Shown: piece after piece, positions 1 to 8,872 of the stretch
Position numbering within the stretch: the stretch's first letter is position 1
Layout of the letters: each line of letters begins with the position of its first letter
Assembly: GCF_020037015.1 (NCBI RefSeq)
Contig: NZ_JAIQDE010000010.1
Span: 62,001-126,000, forward strand
Source: Corallococcus sp. AS-1-6
Lineage (GTDB): Bacteria; Myxococcota; Myxococcia; Myxococcales; Myxococcaceae
Direction of reading: 5' to 3'
Length of the DNA: 64,000 nt
The notes under the pieces: generated by a model
The model's database searches: none
What the model saw: only the letters and a program-made list of their open reading frames with translations
What the model was told of the DNA's origin: nothing
Translations under genes and position numbers: made by a program

Positions 1-3000
1 GCGGTCCAGGTGCGCGAGGAAGGCGTCCTTCAGCGCCAGGGCCTCGCGGCTGGTGGTGAAGCGCGGGCGGTCCACCGCCAGCTCCTCCACCAGGTAGCGG
101 CCCGCCTGCCGGCCCTCCGCGGGCGAGGCCGCGAGCCCGTGACCCTGGAGGAACGCGAGCACGCGCTCGCCCAGCTCATCCCCCAGCGCCACCAGGTCCG
201 AGCCGGTGTCGAACGCCTGCCGCAGCCGCGCGAGGCTGCGCGCCCGCCGGTGGAACACGCCCCGGAGCGCGTCGTCCGGATCAAAAGCCCAGTACAGCGC
301 GGCCCAGGCGCGAGGCCCCGGGGCGAAGCGCAGCAGGCCCGCGCCCTGGTGCAGCGCGAGCAGCTTCTCCAGGAGCACCGTCGCGTCCGCGTCGTGCACG
401 CCGCGCTCGTAGCCCTCGTCGAAGCGGTCCGCGGCGTACGCGCGCACGCGCTCCATCAACTGCCCCTGCGCGCCGGCCTCGTACAGCGCCGCGAGCGTGA
501 GGCCGCCCTTCCCCTCCTCCGCGTCCATCAGCAGGCCCGCGGCCAGGTACTCCGCGCGGTACACGTCGCGCGTCTCGGAGACCAGGTGCTGCTCCCAGAG
601 CTCGCGGTACTTCAGCAGCTCCGGGTCCTCCACCTTCTGCGTGTAGTCGGAGCCGGTGAGCTGGAGGTACAGCGCGCCGTCGCGAGGAACGAGCGTCAGC
701 TCCAGCGGCTGCGTGTTGACGTGGAAGCGGTACTGCCCCAGCTTGATGAGGCCCTCGCCGCCCTCGAACAGGTCCTGCTTGTCGCGCAGGGCGCGCAGGG
801 CGTCCTGCTTCGCGGACTTCACCCGCGACAGCACTTCGTCCGCGCGCACGCTGTCCTGGAGCGCCAGCAACTGTTCGGACAGTTGCCGCAGCTTGAGGAT
901 CATCGCGTCGGACGCGAAGTAGGCGTTGAGCTCGTCGTCCGCCTTGAACGACTTCGCCCGGCGCTGCACGCCCTGGAGGATGCGCTCCGCCGCGCTGAAG
1001 AGGCCCGAGGCCCGGCGCTGGCGCTCGTCCACCAGCGCCTGCTTGCGCGCGCCGAAGGCCTCCAGCAGCTCCTCGCGCTTCTGGGTGATCTGCCCCAGGA
1101 ACTCGTCGAACTCGCCGAAGCGGCCCTCCAGCTCCTCCAGCAGCACGGTGAGCTTGGAGAGCGCCTCGTCGCACTTCTCCGGCGAGTCCGCCTGCGACAG
1201 CGCGTTCTCGATGCTCTGCCCCAGGAGCTTGAACTGCGCGCCGAACTCCGCGCGCTTCTCCCTGCCGGACAGCTCCTTGCGCTTCGCCTGGAGCCCCGCG
1301 CGAACGCGGTTCAGGCGGCTGAACAGCTCGGAGATGCCCTCAAGAATCCGGGCCCGGGCCAGCGGATCGCCCACCTGGAGTCCGCCCACCACCTCGCCCA
1401 GCACCTCCAGGCCCTGGCCGGTGCGCTCCAGGTCCTCGGCCAGCGGGGCCAGCTCCGCCGTCGTCGCCAGCGGCTCCAGCCGCTCCAGGAGCCCCTCGAG
1501 CCGCGAGGCCAGGGGCTGGAGCGCTTCCCCCTTCTGGAGGAAGTCCACGCACGCGGTGCTCACCGCGTCGGACGCGGCCACCACCGCCTGCTCCAGGGCG
1601 TCCACGCGCCCCAGGTCCATGTAGCGGACGTCCTTCAGCGTGATCAGGTGCCCCCGGTGCCGGCGCAGGTCCGCCAGGGCGCGCATGAAGCCTTCGGCGT
1701 CCGTGAGCCCCTCCGGCTGCGCGTTGAGCAGGAGCGTCTCCTGCGTCTGGAGGGCCTGCGCGAGCGACTCCTCCGCGCGCTTGCGCATCGCGAGGACCTT
1801 CTCGAACTCATCGATGATGAGCTCGGAGGTGCGGCGCAGCAGCTCGATGGGCTCCTGGAGCCCCACCTCCGCGTGGGAGAGCCAGTAGTACGCGTCCAGG
1901 GCGCGCGTGGCCGCGGAGACCAGGTCCTCGTAGGTGCGGCGCGTGGGCCTGTCCGTCCTCGCCACGCGCGGCAGCGTCAGCGCGTCGCTGATGCCGCGCA
2001 CCAGCTCCGCGTTGCCCACCTTGCCCAGATAGCCCGGCGCGGGGGGCAGCTTCGCCGCGTGCTCGTCGGAGACGAACGGCGTCTGCCACACCTGCATGGG
2101 GTGCACGCGCGTGGGCTCCTGCGACGAGGCGCGGAACACCACCAGCCCGCCGTCCGCGAAGAGGCTCATGCCGTTGGCCTGCAGCGGCGTCTGCACCTCC
2201 TTGCGCACCAGGTTGTACGGGAAGAGCACGTAGGCGCCGTCATCCCGGCGGTGGAAGACGTAGAGCACGTCCTCCCCGTTGGGCGAGCGCACCGCCTGGT
2301 GGAACTCCATCCCCTCCGACGCGCCGTCGAAGACCTTGTAGTCGCCCGTCTGGAGGTAGTAGCCGCCCGGGAAGACGATGCCCTGGTCCTCCGGCAGCCG
2401 CACGCAGGACTGGCCGATGGCGTCGATGCGCACCACGTGCTGGGTGCGCGCGTTGAAGACGAGGTAGCGGTGCGCCTTCTCCCGGAACGGCAGGATGCGC
2501 AGGAGGATGAGCCCGCCCACCTGCGTCCAGGCGAACTCCGCGTCGTCCAGCGACTGGTCCGGGTCCTCCACCGGCTCGCTGTAGATGCCCAGGCCGGTGG
2601 TGGTGTTGTCCTCCACCTTCACGGTGAGGTCGCCCTTCACCGTCTCCACGAAGACCTGATCCAGCACGTTGACGTGCGGGTGCTGGCCCAGCACGTACTG
2701 CTCGCGCGTGGCCACCGTCCACTCGAAGTCGTGTGACGGCGGGTAGACGTGGTCGCGCTCGCCCTGGTTGTCCACGTAGGTGGCGCGGCCCTCCACGTCC
2801 ACGTTGAAGCGGAAGACCTTCAGGTCGCGCGCGGACTGGCCCGTCTGGAACACCGCGAGCAGGCGCGAGTCCCGGCGCCTGAGCTGCAAGAGCTTCGTGT
2901 CCTTGTAGTACTTGTACAGCTCGCTGAAGTCCTTCACGAACCGGGGGTCCGCGAGGAAGCCGCCGGCCTCCGTGGGAGGCACGGCGGAGAGGTCGAAGCC

Positions 3001-3345
3001 CTCGGCCGTCTTCTCGAAGCGGTGCAGCGAGAAGACGTCCGAGACGGTCGTCTCCTTCTTCAGGCCGATGAAGACGTTGTAGCCGAAGAGGAGGTACTTC
3101 CCGACGCTGACGATGTCGCGGGGGACGCAGTTGTTCTCCGTGCGCACCCGCTCATTGCCGATGACGGTGAGCTCCGTGCCGCCGAACAGCGCCTTGCGCC
3201 GGGCGTTGAGGTCGTTCGCCTGGGTCGCCAGCGCGTCCGCCTGGGAGAGGAGGCGCGCGCGGATGACCTCGTAGCTGCCGCCCTCCAGCGTCGCCTCGCC
3301 CCCGGGCGCCTGGGCGCCCGGGGTCTTGGTGCTGTCAGTTGCCAT
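1..3345 (-). CDS. DNA repair ATPase family protein (very large), 3' part beyond window
   Basis: The minus-strand frame is open from an ATG at 3345 to base 1 (1115 codons) with no stop, so only the N-terminal part is present. The early region (NERVRTENNCVPRDIV near residues 63-78, then VGKYLLFGYNVFIGLKKET) is typical, from memory, of the large proteins annotated 'DNA repair ATPase' in actinobacteria and myxobacteria. A beta-rich region (residues about 60-560) is followed by long charged helices (about 600-1000) likely to form coiled coil. The AAA-type ATPase expected at the C-terminus is not in view, so catalysis cannot be checked. It lies 39 bp downstream of the flotillin gene and is probably co-transcribed with it. 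The role in DNA repair comes from the family name only and is not shown by the sequence. Confidence 0.8.
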   Translation of the reverse strand, partial: MATDSTKTPGAQAPGGEATLEGGSYEVIRARLLSQADALATQANDLNARRKALFGGTELTVIGNERVRTENNCVPRDIVSVGKYLLFGYNVFIGLKKETTVSDVFSLHRFEKTAEGFDLSAVPPTEAGGFLADPRFVKDFSELYKYYKDTKLLQLRRRDSRLLAVFQTGQSARDLKVFRFNVDVEGRATYVDNQGERDHVYPPSHDFEWTVATREQYVLGQHPHVNVLDQVFVETVKGDLTVKVEDNTTTGLGIYSEPVEDPDQSLDDAEFAWTQVGGLILLRILPFREKAHRYLVFNARTQHVVRIDAIGQSCVRLPEDQGIVFPGGYYLQTGDYKVFDGASEGMEFHQAVRSPNGEDVLYVFHRRDDGAYVLFPYNLVRKEVQTPLQANGMSLFADGGLVVFRASSQEPTRVHPMQVWQTPFVSDEHAAKLPPAPGYLGKVGNAELVRGISDALTLPRVARTDRPTRRTYEDLVSAATRALDAYYWLSHAEVGLQEPIELLRRTSELIIDEFEKVLAMRKRAEESLAQALQTQETLLLNAQPEGLTDAEGFMRALADLRRHRGHLITLKDVRYMDLGRVDALEQAVVAASDAVSTACVDFLQKGEALQPLASRLEGLLERLEPLATTAELAPLAEDLERTGQGLEVLGEVVGGLQVGDPLARARILEGISELFSRLNRVRAGLQAKRKELSGREKRAEFGAQFKLLGQSIENALSQADSPEKCDEALSKLTVLLEELEGRFGEFDEFLGQITQKREELLEAFGARKQALVDERQRRASGLFSAAERILQGVQRRAKSFKADDELNAYFASDAMILKLRQLSEQLLALQDSVRADEVLSRVKSAKQDALRALRDKQDLFEGGEGLIKLGQYRFHVNTQPLELTLVPRDGALYLQLTGSDYTQKVEDPELLKYRELWEQHLVSETRDVYRAEYLAAGLLMDAEEGKGGLTLAALYEAGAQGQLMERVRAYAADRFDEGYERGVHDADATVLLEKLLALHQGAGLLRFAPGPRAWAALYWAFDPDDALRGVFHRRARSLARLRQAFDTGSDLVALGDELGERVLAFLQGHGLAASPAEGRQAGRYLVEELAVDRPRFTTSREALALKDAFLAHLDR
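3300..3323. repeat. Near-perfect 24-bp inverted repeat in the 5' coding end of the ATPase gene
   Basis: Arms CCCCGGGCGCC (3300-3310) and GGCGCCCGGGG (3313-3323) are perfectly complementary around a 2-nt centre. The repeat lies 22-45 nt inside the coding sequence that starts at 3345, so the mRNA could fold a very stable GC hairpin just behind the initiating ribosome. Confidence 0.6.
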
Positions 3346-3384
3346 GGATGTTCACCGGAAAGGAGTTGCGATTGGCGGGACGCT

Positions 3385-5547
3385 TCAGCCCTGCTGCTTC
3401 TGCGCGAGGGCCGCGGCTTCCGACTGCACCAGCGCCTTGATGCCGGCGGCGGTGGTCTCCGTGGGGCTCACCGACATCCGGTTGAGCAGCGCCGCGACGG
3501 CCAGGTTCTGCGCGTCGTTGCTGAGGCCCGGCTTGGAGAGGATCTCCTTCAGGTCCGCCGGCAGGTCCTTCTCACCGTTGAGGTAGCCGCCGAGCGCCTT
3601 CTTCAGCGACTCGCTGTGCTCCAGCGCGCCGTCCACCGAGCTGCCGACGGACACGGCCTTGATGAAGTTCTCGAAGAACTTCCCGTCGCCGCCGACGATC
3701 TGGAACTTCGCGTTGCTGAACGCCTGGGCCAGGACGGTGGCCTGGGCCTGGGCGATCTCCTTGCGGACGTTGATGGCGGCCAGCTCCACGTCGCGCTCCT
3801 TCTGGAGGCGCAGGCGGTACTCCTCGTGCTCGCGGCCCACGCCGTCCAGGGCCTTCATCGCGGCGGCCTTCTCCGACAGGCCCCGGGCCTCGGCCATCAG
3901 CTTCTCCTGGATGGCGGCGGCCTCGGCCAACTGCTTCTCGCGCGTGGCGAACGCCTCCGCCTCGCCGCGCTTGTGGATGGCGGTGGCCTCGGCCTCCTGC
4001 ACGCGGGCGTTCGCCAGGCCCTTCTGCTCCGCGCCCGCGGCCTCGGCGAGCAGCTTCTCGCGCACCGCGGCGGCCTGCGCCTGGCCCTGCTTCTCGATGA
4101 CGGAGGCCTCGGCCTCCTTCACGCGCACCTGCGCCATGCCCAGCTTCTCCGTGGCGACCGCGTCGGCTTCACGCACGCGCACGGTGGCGAGGCCCGCCGC
4201 GGCGGACTCGGCCTGGATGCCCTCCGCCAGCCGCATCTTCGCCTTGGCCTGCTTGTCCGCGGCCTCCAGGTCGGCCTCCGCCAGGGTGAGCTTCTCCTTG
4301 GCCATGAACACGGCGATCTTCGCGCTCGCGTCCGCGGCGGTGACGTCCTTCACGGACGCCTCTTCCGCGTGCGCCTGGGCGGTGATGATGATCGCCTCCT
4401 TGGTGCGCCTGGCGTCCGACGTCACGCGCAGGTCCTTGATGTTCTCCTCTTCCTGGGCGACGGTCTTCTCCACCGCGATGCGGGCGCGGACCACGTCGGC
4501 GATGGCCTTCTTCTCCGACTCCAGCGCCTTCTCCTTCGCGATGCGCTGCAGCTCCGTCTCACGCTCGCGGTTGATGGCCTCCAGGGCGCGGTCCTTCTCC
4601 ACGCGCTCGGACTCCACGCCCACCACGCGCTCGCGGTTCTTCTGGGCCACCTGCACCTGGCGCTGCTTGTTCTCCTCGTTGATGGCGATCTCTTCCTCCG
4701 CCTTGATGCGCGCCAACTGCGCCTTGGCGAACTCCTCGCTCTTCACGCGGTCGGCCTCGGCCGTCTCACGCGCCTGGATGCTGTCGATCTCCCGGCGCTG
4801 CTTGGCGGCGGCCTCCTCGCGCTGACGCTCGAGGGAGAAGATGGCCTCGTCGGCTTCCACGTTGCGCTTGGTCACCGCCAGGCGCTCGGTCTGCCGCAGC
4901 TCGTTGGTGAAGACGTTCTGCTCGGTGGTGAGCTGGGTGATCTTCCGGATGCCCTGCGCGTCCAGGATGTTGTCCTTGTCGAGCATCTCCACCGGGGTCT
5001 GCTCGAGGAAGTCGATGGCGCAGTCCTCCAGCATGTAGCCGTTGAGGTCGCGGCCGATGGTCTCCACCACCTTGTCCTTGATCTCGTCGCGCTTGGTGTA
5101 GAGCTGCTCGAAGTCGAAGGACTTGCCCACCGTCTTGAGGGCTTCGGAGAACTTGGCCTCGAAGAGGTTCTCCAGCGTCTCCTGGTCCGACGCGCGGGCG
5201 CAGCCGATGGACTGGGCCACCTTGAGCACGTCCTCACGCGTCTTGTTCACGCGCACGAAGAAGGTGACCTTGATGTCCGCCCGGATGTTGTCCTGGCAGA
5301 TGAGGCCCTCCTTGCCGCGGCGGTCGATTTCGACCGTCTTCAGCGAGATGTCCATCACCTCCGCGCGGTGGACGATGGGCAGCACCACGGCGCCGGTGAA
5401 GGTGACCGTGGGCTCGGTCTTCATGGTGTTGACGATGAGCACCTTGCCCTGATCCACCTGGCGGTAGAACTTGGCCACGCTGACGAAGATGCCGAAGAGG
5501 ATGATGATTGCGACGCCGGCGATTGCCGCAGTGGTGATCAGATCCAT
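3385..5547 (-). CDS. Flotillin family protein (YqiK type), 720 aa
   Basis: Membrane-anchored SPFH/Band-7 scaffold protein of the E. coli YqiK type. One N-terminal membrane segment (about residues 5-27) is followed by the SPFH domain (about 28-200; FVRVNKTREDVLKVAQSIG and the GYMLEDCAIDFLEQTP stretch are characteristic). A very long Ala/Glu/Lys-rich coiled coil (about 205-600) and a globular tail follow. Residues about 450-560 hold repeats of the form V-(R/K/Q)-EA-(D/E)-A with a K-x-G about 10 residues later. The length is greater than most flotillins. It is preceded by a YqiJ-like gene (117-bp gap) and followed by the large ATPase gene. Flotillins organise membrane microdomains by oligomerisation; the partner here is presumably one of its two neighbours (inference). 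Confidence 0.92.
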   Translation of the reverse strand: MDLITTAAIAGVAIIILFGIFVSVAKFYRQVDQGKVLIVNTMKTEPTVTFTGAVVLPIVHRAEVMDISLKTVEIDRRGKEGLICQDNIRADIKVTFFVRVNKTREDVLKVAQSIGCARASDQETLENLFEAKFSEALKTVGKSFDFEQLYTKRDEIKDKVVETIGRDLNGYMLEDCAIDFLEQTPVEMLDKDNILDAQGIRKITQLTTEQNVFTNELRQTERLAVTKRNVEADEAIFSLERQREEAAAKQRREIDSIQARETAEADRVKSEEFAKAQLARIKAEEEIAINEENKQRQVQVAQKNRERVVGVESERVEKDRALEAINRERETELQRIAKEKALESEKKAIADVVRARIAVEKTVAQEEENIKDLRVTSDARRTKEAIIITAQAHAEEASVKDVTAADASAKIAVFMAKEKLTLAEADLEAADKQAKAKMRLAEGIQAESAAAGLATVRVREADAVATEKLGMAQVRVKEAEASVIEKQGQAQAAAVREKLLAEAAGAEQKGLANARVQEAEATAIHKRGEAEAFATREKQLAEAAAIQEKLMAEARGLSEKAAAMKALDGVGREHEEYRLRLQKERDVELAAINVRKEIAQAQATVLAQAFSNAKFQIVGGDGKFFENFIKAVSVGSSVDGALEHSESLKKALGGYLNGEKDLPADLKEILSKPGLSNDAQNLAVAALLNRMSVSPTETTAAGIKALVQSEAAALAQKQQG

Positions 5548-5664
5548 GGCCTATCCTGTGAAGTCCGTTGGGCGGGCCTTGTTCCAAGCACTCGGGGTCC
5601 CCCGCGAAAGCCACCCGGTGCCGATTGCCGCGCCCGTCCGGAGGAGCCCGGAGGACGCCAATGT

Positions 5665-6477
5665 TCATCGCTGGGCGCGGGCTCGCGCGATGGCCGCGGC
5701 CTTCAGCGGATCCCGGAGCTGCTCCATTTCCTGGGGCAGGAGCCAGTCCACCGGCTCCACCTCGTACACGCCCCGCTCCGCGTCGTAGCCGAGGATCAAC
5801 GCCGGCTGGCCGCGCTTGAGCTGGTTGGGCTTGTCACAGAAGACGTTGAGGATGAGGCCCGCGGCCCCATCGTCGAAGGTGGCGTGGCCATCCCTGGCCG
5901 TCACGCTGCCGCTGGAGATGGTGCACACGCGGCCCATCAGCGCCTCACGGCCCGGGGCCTTCTTGGCGATGAAGATGGGGCGCAGGGGCCGCACCGCGAG
6001 CCCGCCCGCCACCGTCCCCACCGTCGCGCAGACGAGCCCCAGGCCCGTGCTCACGAGCCACGAGGGCAACATGGAAAGCGCCGCGTGCGTGGCCTGTCCG
6101 CCGAGCAGCGACAGCGACCAGGAGAGGAACACCACCAGGCTCACCGACACGGTGACGGGGATGCCGCCGAAGCCCAGCATCGCGAGCAGGCCGGTGGCGG
6201 CCTCCGCGTCGTGCAGGTGCGAGTGCCCCGCGTGGCCGACGTCATGGCCTCCGACGGCCTTCGCGCCCCCTTCCAGGAGCCCCGAGGTCGCCTTGGCGCC
6301 GCCCTCGAACGCGCCGCTCACCGCCTTGGCGCCGCCCTCCAGGTCCACGTCGCCATCCAGCATGTCGATGCCCGCCGCGCCGATGATCACGCACAGCCAG
6401 TAGGCCAGCACCACACCGAGGAGGATGGTGAAGATCGCGGTCGGGAACGCCAGGAGGGCGTCGAGGAAGGTCGTCAT
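5665..6477 (-). CDS. YqiJ/NfeD-like OB-fold membrane protein, 270 aa
   Basis: An integral membrane protein with a C-terminal OB fold, the usual partner of YqiK flotillins. The ATG at 6477 gives an N-terminus MTTFLDALLAFPTAIFTILL that enters the membrane directly; the frame stays open upstream but codes non-homologous, basic sequence. Further hydrophobic segments lie near residues 115-180 (LLAMLGFGGIPVTVSVSLVV, then a second helix pair). A soluble C-terminal domain (about 195-265) contains GREALMGRVCTISSGSVTA, typical of NfeD/YqiJ OB folds. Residues 40-75 hold a GGAKA-type repeat (EGGAKAVSGAFEGGAKATSG), unusual for the family. No Shine-Dalgarno is evident; a -10-like TATTCC lies 6 nt before the ATG, so the transcript may be leaderless. 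First gene of a probable three-gene operon. Confidence 0.85.
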   Translation of the reverse strand: MTTFLDALLAFPTAIFTILLGVVLAYWLCVIIGAAGIDMLDGDVDLEGGAKAVSGAFEGGAKATSGLLEGGAKAVGGHDVGHAGHSHLHDAEAATGLLAMLGFGGIPVTVSVSLVVFLSWSLSLLGGQATHAALSMLPSWLVSTGLGLVCATVGTVAGGLAVRPLRPIFIAKKAPGREALMGRVCTISSGSVTARDGHATFDDGAAGLILNVFCDKPNQLKRGQPALILGYDAERGVYEVEPVDWLLPQEMEQLRDPLKAAAIARARAQR

Positions 6478-6483
6478 GCCTCG

Positions 6484-6511
6484 GGAATAAATTGAGAGGT
6501 GGGAGTCGCAA
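6484..6511 (-). promoter_or_regulatory. Candidate promoter for the YqiJ-flotillin-ATPase operon
   Basis: On the minus strand TTGCGA (6506-6511) and TATTCC (6484-6489) are separated by 16 nt, with the start codon 6 nt beyond. The arrangement fits a leaderless transcript. Read by eye only. Confidence 0.35.
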
Positions 6512-6637
6512 CGAACTCTAAACGACTGCACCCCCATCCGAAAATGCCACCCGGGGCTTTTCCGGTCGCCTGCTGTGCGGGCCGCCAGGGGGCACCCGGA
6601 TTGCCGCCCCGGCGTGGGCTGCGCACTACAGGAGGCG

Positions 6638-7753
6638 ATGCCCTCCCACGCCACCGTTCCAGGATCCGAGCGCGTCCCGCCCGCGAGTCGCCGCGGAATG
6701 ACCCAGTTGGAGCGCCTCCGGCAGGACGGTCACCGCCGGCTGGGGACGATGAAGCGAGGCTTCCGCTACGTGGACGCGCGGGGCCGGGCGGTGCCGCCAG
6801 CGGAGCGGGAGCGCATCGACGCGCTGCGGCTGCCGCCCGCCTGGACGGACGTGGCCATCTCGCCCAAGGCCTCCGCGCGGCTCCAGGCGGTGGGCCGGGA
6901 CGGCGCGGGCCGCTGGCAGTACCGCTACAGCGAGGCCCACACGCAGAAGCAGCGGGACGCGAAGTACCAGCGCATCGTGGGCTTCGCGCAGGCGCTGCCG
7001 AAGATGCGGCGCCAGGTGAACAAGGACTTGCGCCGGCGGGGCCTGGGCCGGGAGCGGGTGCTCGCGGGGATGCTGCGCATCCTCGGGACCTGCTTCATCC
7101 GTCCGGGCAGCGAGCGCTACGCCGAGGAGCACGGCAGCTTCGGGCTGGCCACGCTGCGCTCTCGGCACGTGAAGGTGCAGGGCGACACGGTGGTGTTCGA
7201 CTACCCGGGCAAGTCCGGCGTGCGGCAGCACCGCGAGCTGAAGGACCGGCGCGTGGCGACGCTCGTGCGGCAGTTGTTGAAGGTGCCCGGGCGGGATGTC
7301 TTCAAGTTCGTGCTCGACGACGGCGCGGTGGTGGACGTGCGGCGCCGGCACATCAACGAGTACATCCAGCAGGTGATGGGCCCGGGCTTCAGCGCGAAGG
7401 ACTTCCGCACCTGGGCGGGCACGCTCATCTGCGCCTGCGCGCTGGCGAGGGCCCGTGAGCGCGTGGAGGACGGCGACGGAGGCCCGGTGAAGAAGACCGT
7501 GCTCAAGAAGAGCATGGTGGCCGCGGTACGCGAGGCCTCCGAGCACCTGGGCAACACGCCCGCCGTGGCGAAGGCGTCGTACATCTACCCGTCCGTGCTC
7601 GTCCTGTTCGAGCGGGGCCAGGTGGTGGACCGCTACTTCAAGTCCGTGGACGAGCTGGCGGCGAGCGCGGGCGAAGGCATGCACTGCTCGGAGAAGGCGC
7701 TGCTGCACATGCTGGGCAGGTCGAAGGGCGGCGTGAAGCAGGCCAGCCTGTAG
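6638..7753 (+). CDS. DNA topoisomerase IB (poxvirus/bacterial type), 371 aa
   Basis: Relaxes supercoils through a transient 3'-phosphotyrosyl bond. The N-terminal domain carries GFRYVDARGR and the W-x-Y-R-Y-S-E-A-H signature (about residues 92-101). The catalytic domain has YPGKSG (K192), the helix FRTWAGT (R257) and the active-site tyrosine in KASYIYPS (Y315). The length is normal for the family. Two ATGs are plausible: 6638, preceded by AGGAGG but only 2 nt away, and 6698 with no clear ribosome site; I chose 6638 because the extra residues do not conflict with the family. It is divergent from the YqiJ/flotillin operon. No Ku or ligase gene is adjacent, so there is no evidence of a repair operon. 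Confidence 0.92.
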   Translation: MPSHATVPGSERVPPASRRGMTQLERLRQDGHRRLGTMKRGFRYVDARGRAVPPAERERIDALRLPPAWTDVAISPKASARLQAVGRDGAGRWQYRYSEAHTQKQRDAKYQRIVGFAQALPKMRRQVNKDLRRRGLGRERVLAGMLRILGTCFIRPGSERYAEEHGSFGLATLRSRHVKVQGDTVVFDYPGKSGVRQHRELKDRRVATLVRQLLKVPGRDVFKFVLDDGAVVDVRRRHINEYIQQVMGPGFSAKDFRTWAGTLICACALARARERVEDGDGGPVKKTVLKKSMVAAVREASEHLGNTPAVAKASYIYPSVLVLFERGQVVDRYFKSVDELAASAGEGMHCSEKALLHMLGRSKGGVKQASL

Positions 7754-7819
7754 CCCCGGGCTCGGCCGGGAGGGAGGCGGGCGGTGGTGGTTCTCCTCTC
7801 GCGCGCGCCGGGAAGGCGC

Positions 7820-7832
7820 TAGCGTCCGGTCC
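7820..7832 (+). promoter_or_regulatory. TAGCGTCCG element directly before a start codon (possible leaderless -10)
   Basis: TAGCGTCCG (7820-7828) lies just before the GTG at 7833, which has no Shine-Dalgarno. The same TAGNGTCCG arrangement is seen at 8895 and, as GAGGGTCCG, at 17376. No convincing -35 is visible here. Confidence 0.3.
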
Positions 7833-8564
7833 GTGCCCGAGTACGTGACCCACCGCGACGCCCTGCCCCGCGCGGCGCTGGAGGCCCTGGGGGATGCCCT
7901 GCTCGGCTCCCGCTTCGTCGCGCGCAGTCCGTTGATGGGGACGTTCCGCGCGAGCCGGGGCTTCGCGTTCATCTTCACGCGAGAAGGCCGCGCGACGCTG
8001 GAGGCCCGCTTCCCGTTCCTGTCCGTCTACCTGCGCCGCATCCTGGATGACGACAGCGCGCGCGGGCTCCTGCCCTGGACGCAGCGCTGGTTCGGGGGCA
8101 AGGACACGCGTCCGCGTCCCAATGCGTTCTACCTGAACCTGCTGCTGCTGGACGCGGGCACGCCGGTGGGACGGCACATCGACGCGACGTTGCAGGAGCC
8201 GAGCGGCGTCCCGGACGCGACACCGGAGCACGTGAGCGTCCTGTACCTGCGGGTTCCGGAAGGCGCGCGGGGAGGCGCGCTGCGGCTGCTGCGCGACAAC
8301 CAGCTCCAGGGCGAGGTGCGCCCCAGGCCGGGCCTGCTGGTCCACTTCCGTGGCAACCTCCAGCACGAGGTCCAGGCCTTCACCGGCGGACCGGAGGGGG
8401 CCCTGCGCGCGAGCCTCGTCTGCGAGCAGTACGCGTTCGCGGACGACGTGCTGCCCCGGCTGCCGGTGTTCCGCATCCAGTCCAAGGCGGGCTTCTCCGC
8501 CTACCTGGAGGCCCAGCGCGAGCGCGACGGCGCGCCCCCTTCCGTGGGAACGCTGGAGGAGTGA
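7833..8564 (+). CDS. 2-oxoglutarate/Fe(II)-dependent oxygenase, 243 aa
   Basis: A double-stranded beta-helix dioxygenase. The iron triad is visible as H115-x-D117 (GRHID) and H178 (LQHEV); R192 (LRASL) is positioned to bind the 2-oxoglutarate carboxylate. The length and spacing fit the prolyl-4-hydroxylase-like group. The substrate cannot be inferred; the neighbours are a topoisomerase and a lipase and do not suggest one. The start is a GTG at 7833; no Shine-Dalgarno is seen, but a TAGCGTCCG element lies immediately upstream, as in two other genes in this window. Confidence 0.8.
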   Translation: MPEYVTHRDALPRAALEALGDALLGSRFVARSPLMGTFRASRGFAFIFTREGRATLEARFPFLSVYLRRILDDDSARGLLPWTQRWFGGKDTRPRPNAFYLNLLLLDAGTPVGRHIDATLQEPSGVPDATPEHVSVLYLRVPEGARGGALRLLRDNQLQGEVRPRPGLLVHFRGNLQHEVQAFTGGPEGALRASLVCEQYAFADDVLPRLPVFRIQSKAGFSAYLEAQRERDGAPPSVGTLEE

Positions 8565-8677
8565 GCGCCCGCTGGAGCCCCGCTCCTGGAGCGTGCGTCC
8601 GCCCGGGCAGACCACCGCTTGCGCCCATCGGGTGTCATCCCAAGGCTTGAGGTTCACGTTTTGATGGGAGGACGACC

Positions 8678-8872
8678 ATGGCGGGCAAGAAGCTGGAGGG
8701 CTACGGGGAGACCAGTGAGCAGCGCCAGCGGCACCTGGAGAACGACGAGTTCTCCGAGCGGGCGCCCCGGACGCCCGAGGAGCTGGAGGAGGCGCGCACC
8801 GAACCAGAGGACGGCCACCAGGTGGTGACGCTCCATCCGTTGGATTCGGAGCGTCCGGACGACGAGCGCTGA
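8678..8872 (+). CDS. Small acidic hypothetical protein, 64 aa
   Basis: A short, strongly charged protein (many Glu, Arg and Asp; no hydrophobic segment) that I do not recognise. Support for its being real is a good ribosome site, GGGAGGA at 8666-8672 with 5 nt to the ATG, and codon usage like that of the neighbours. It lies between the oxygenase and patatin genes, all on the plus strand, with 39 bp to the patatin start. Probably disordered; no function can be assigned. Confidence 0.6.
   Translation: MAGKKLEGYGETSEQRQRHLENDEFSERAPRTPEELEEARTEPEDGHQVVTLHPLDSERPDDER

Noticed and set aside
2749-6495. 1248-codon open frame on the plus strand opposite the flotillin and YqiJ genes
   Set aside because: Antisense artefact of high GC third positions; its His/Leu/Arg/Val-rich sequence matches no family, while the minus strand codes clear proteins.
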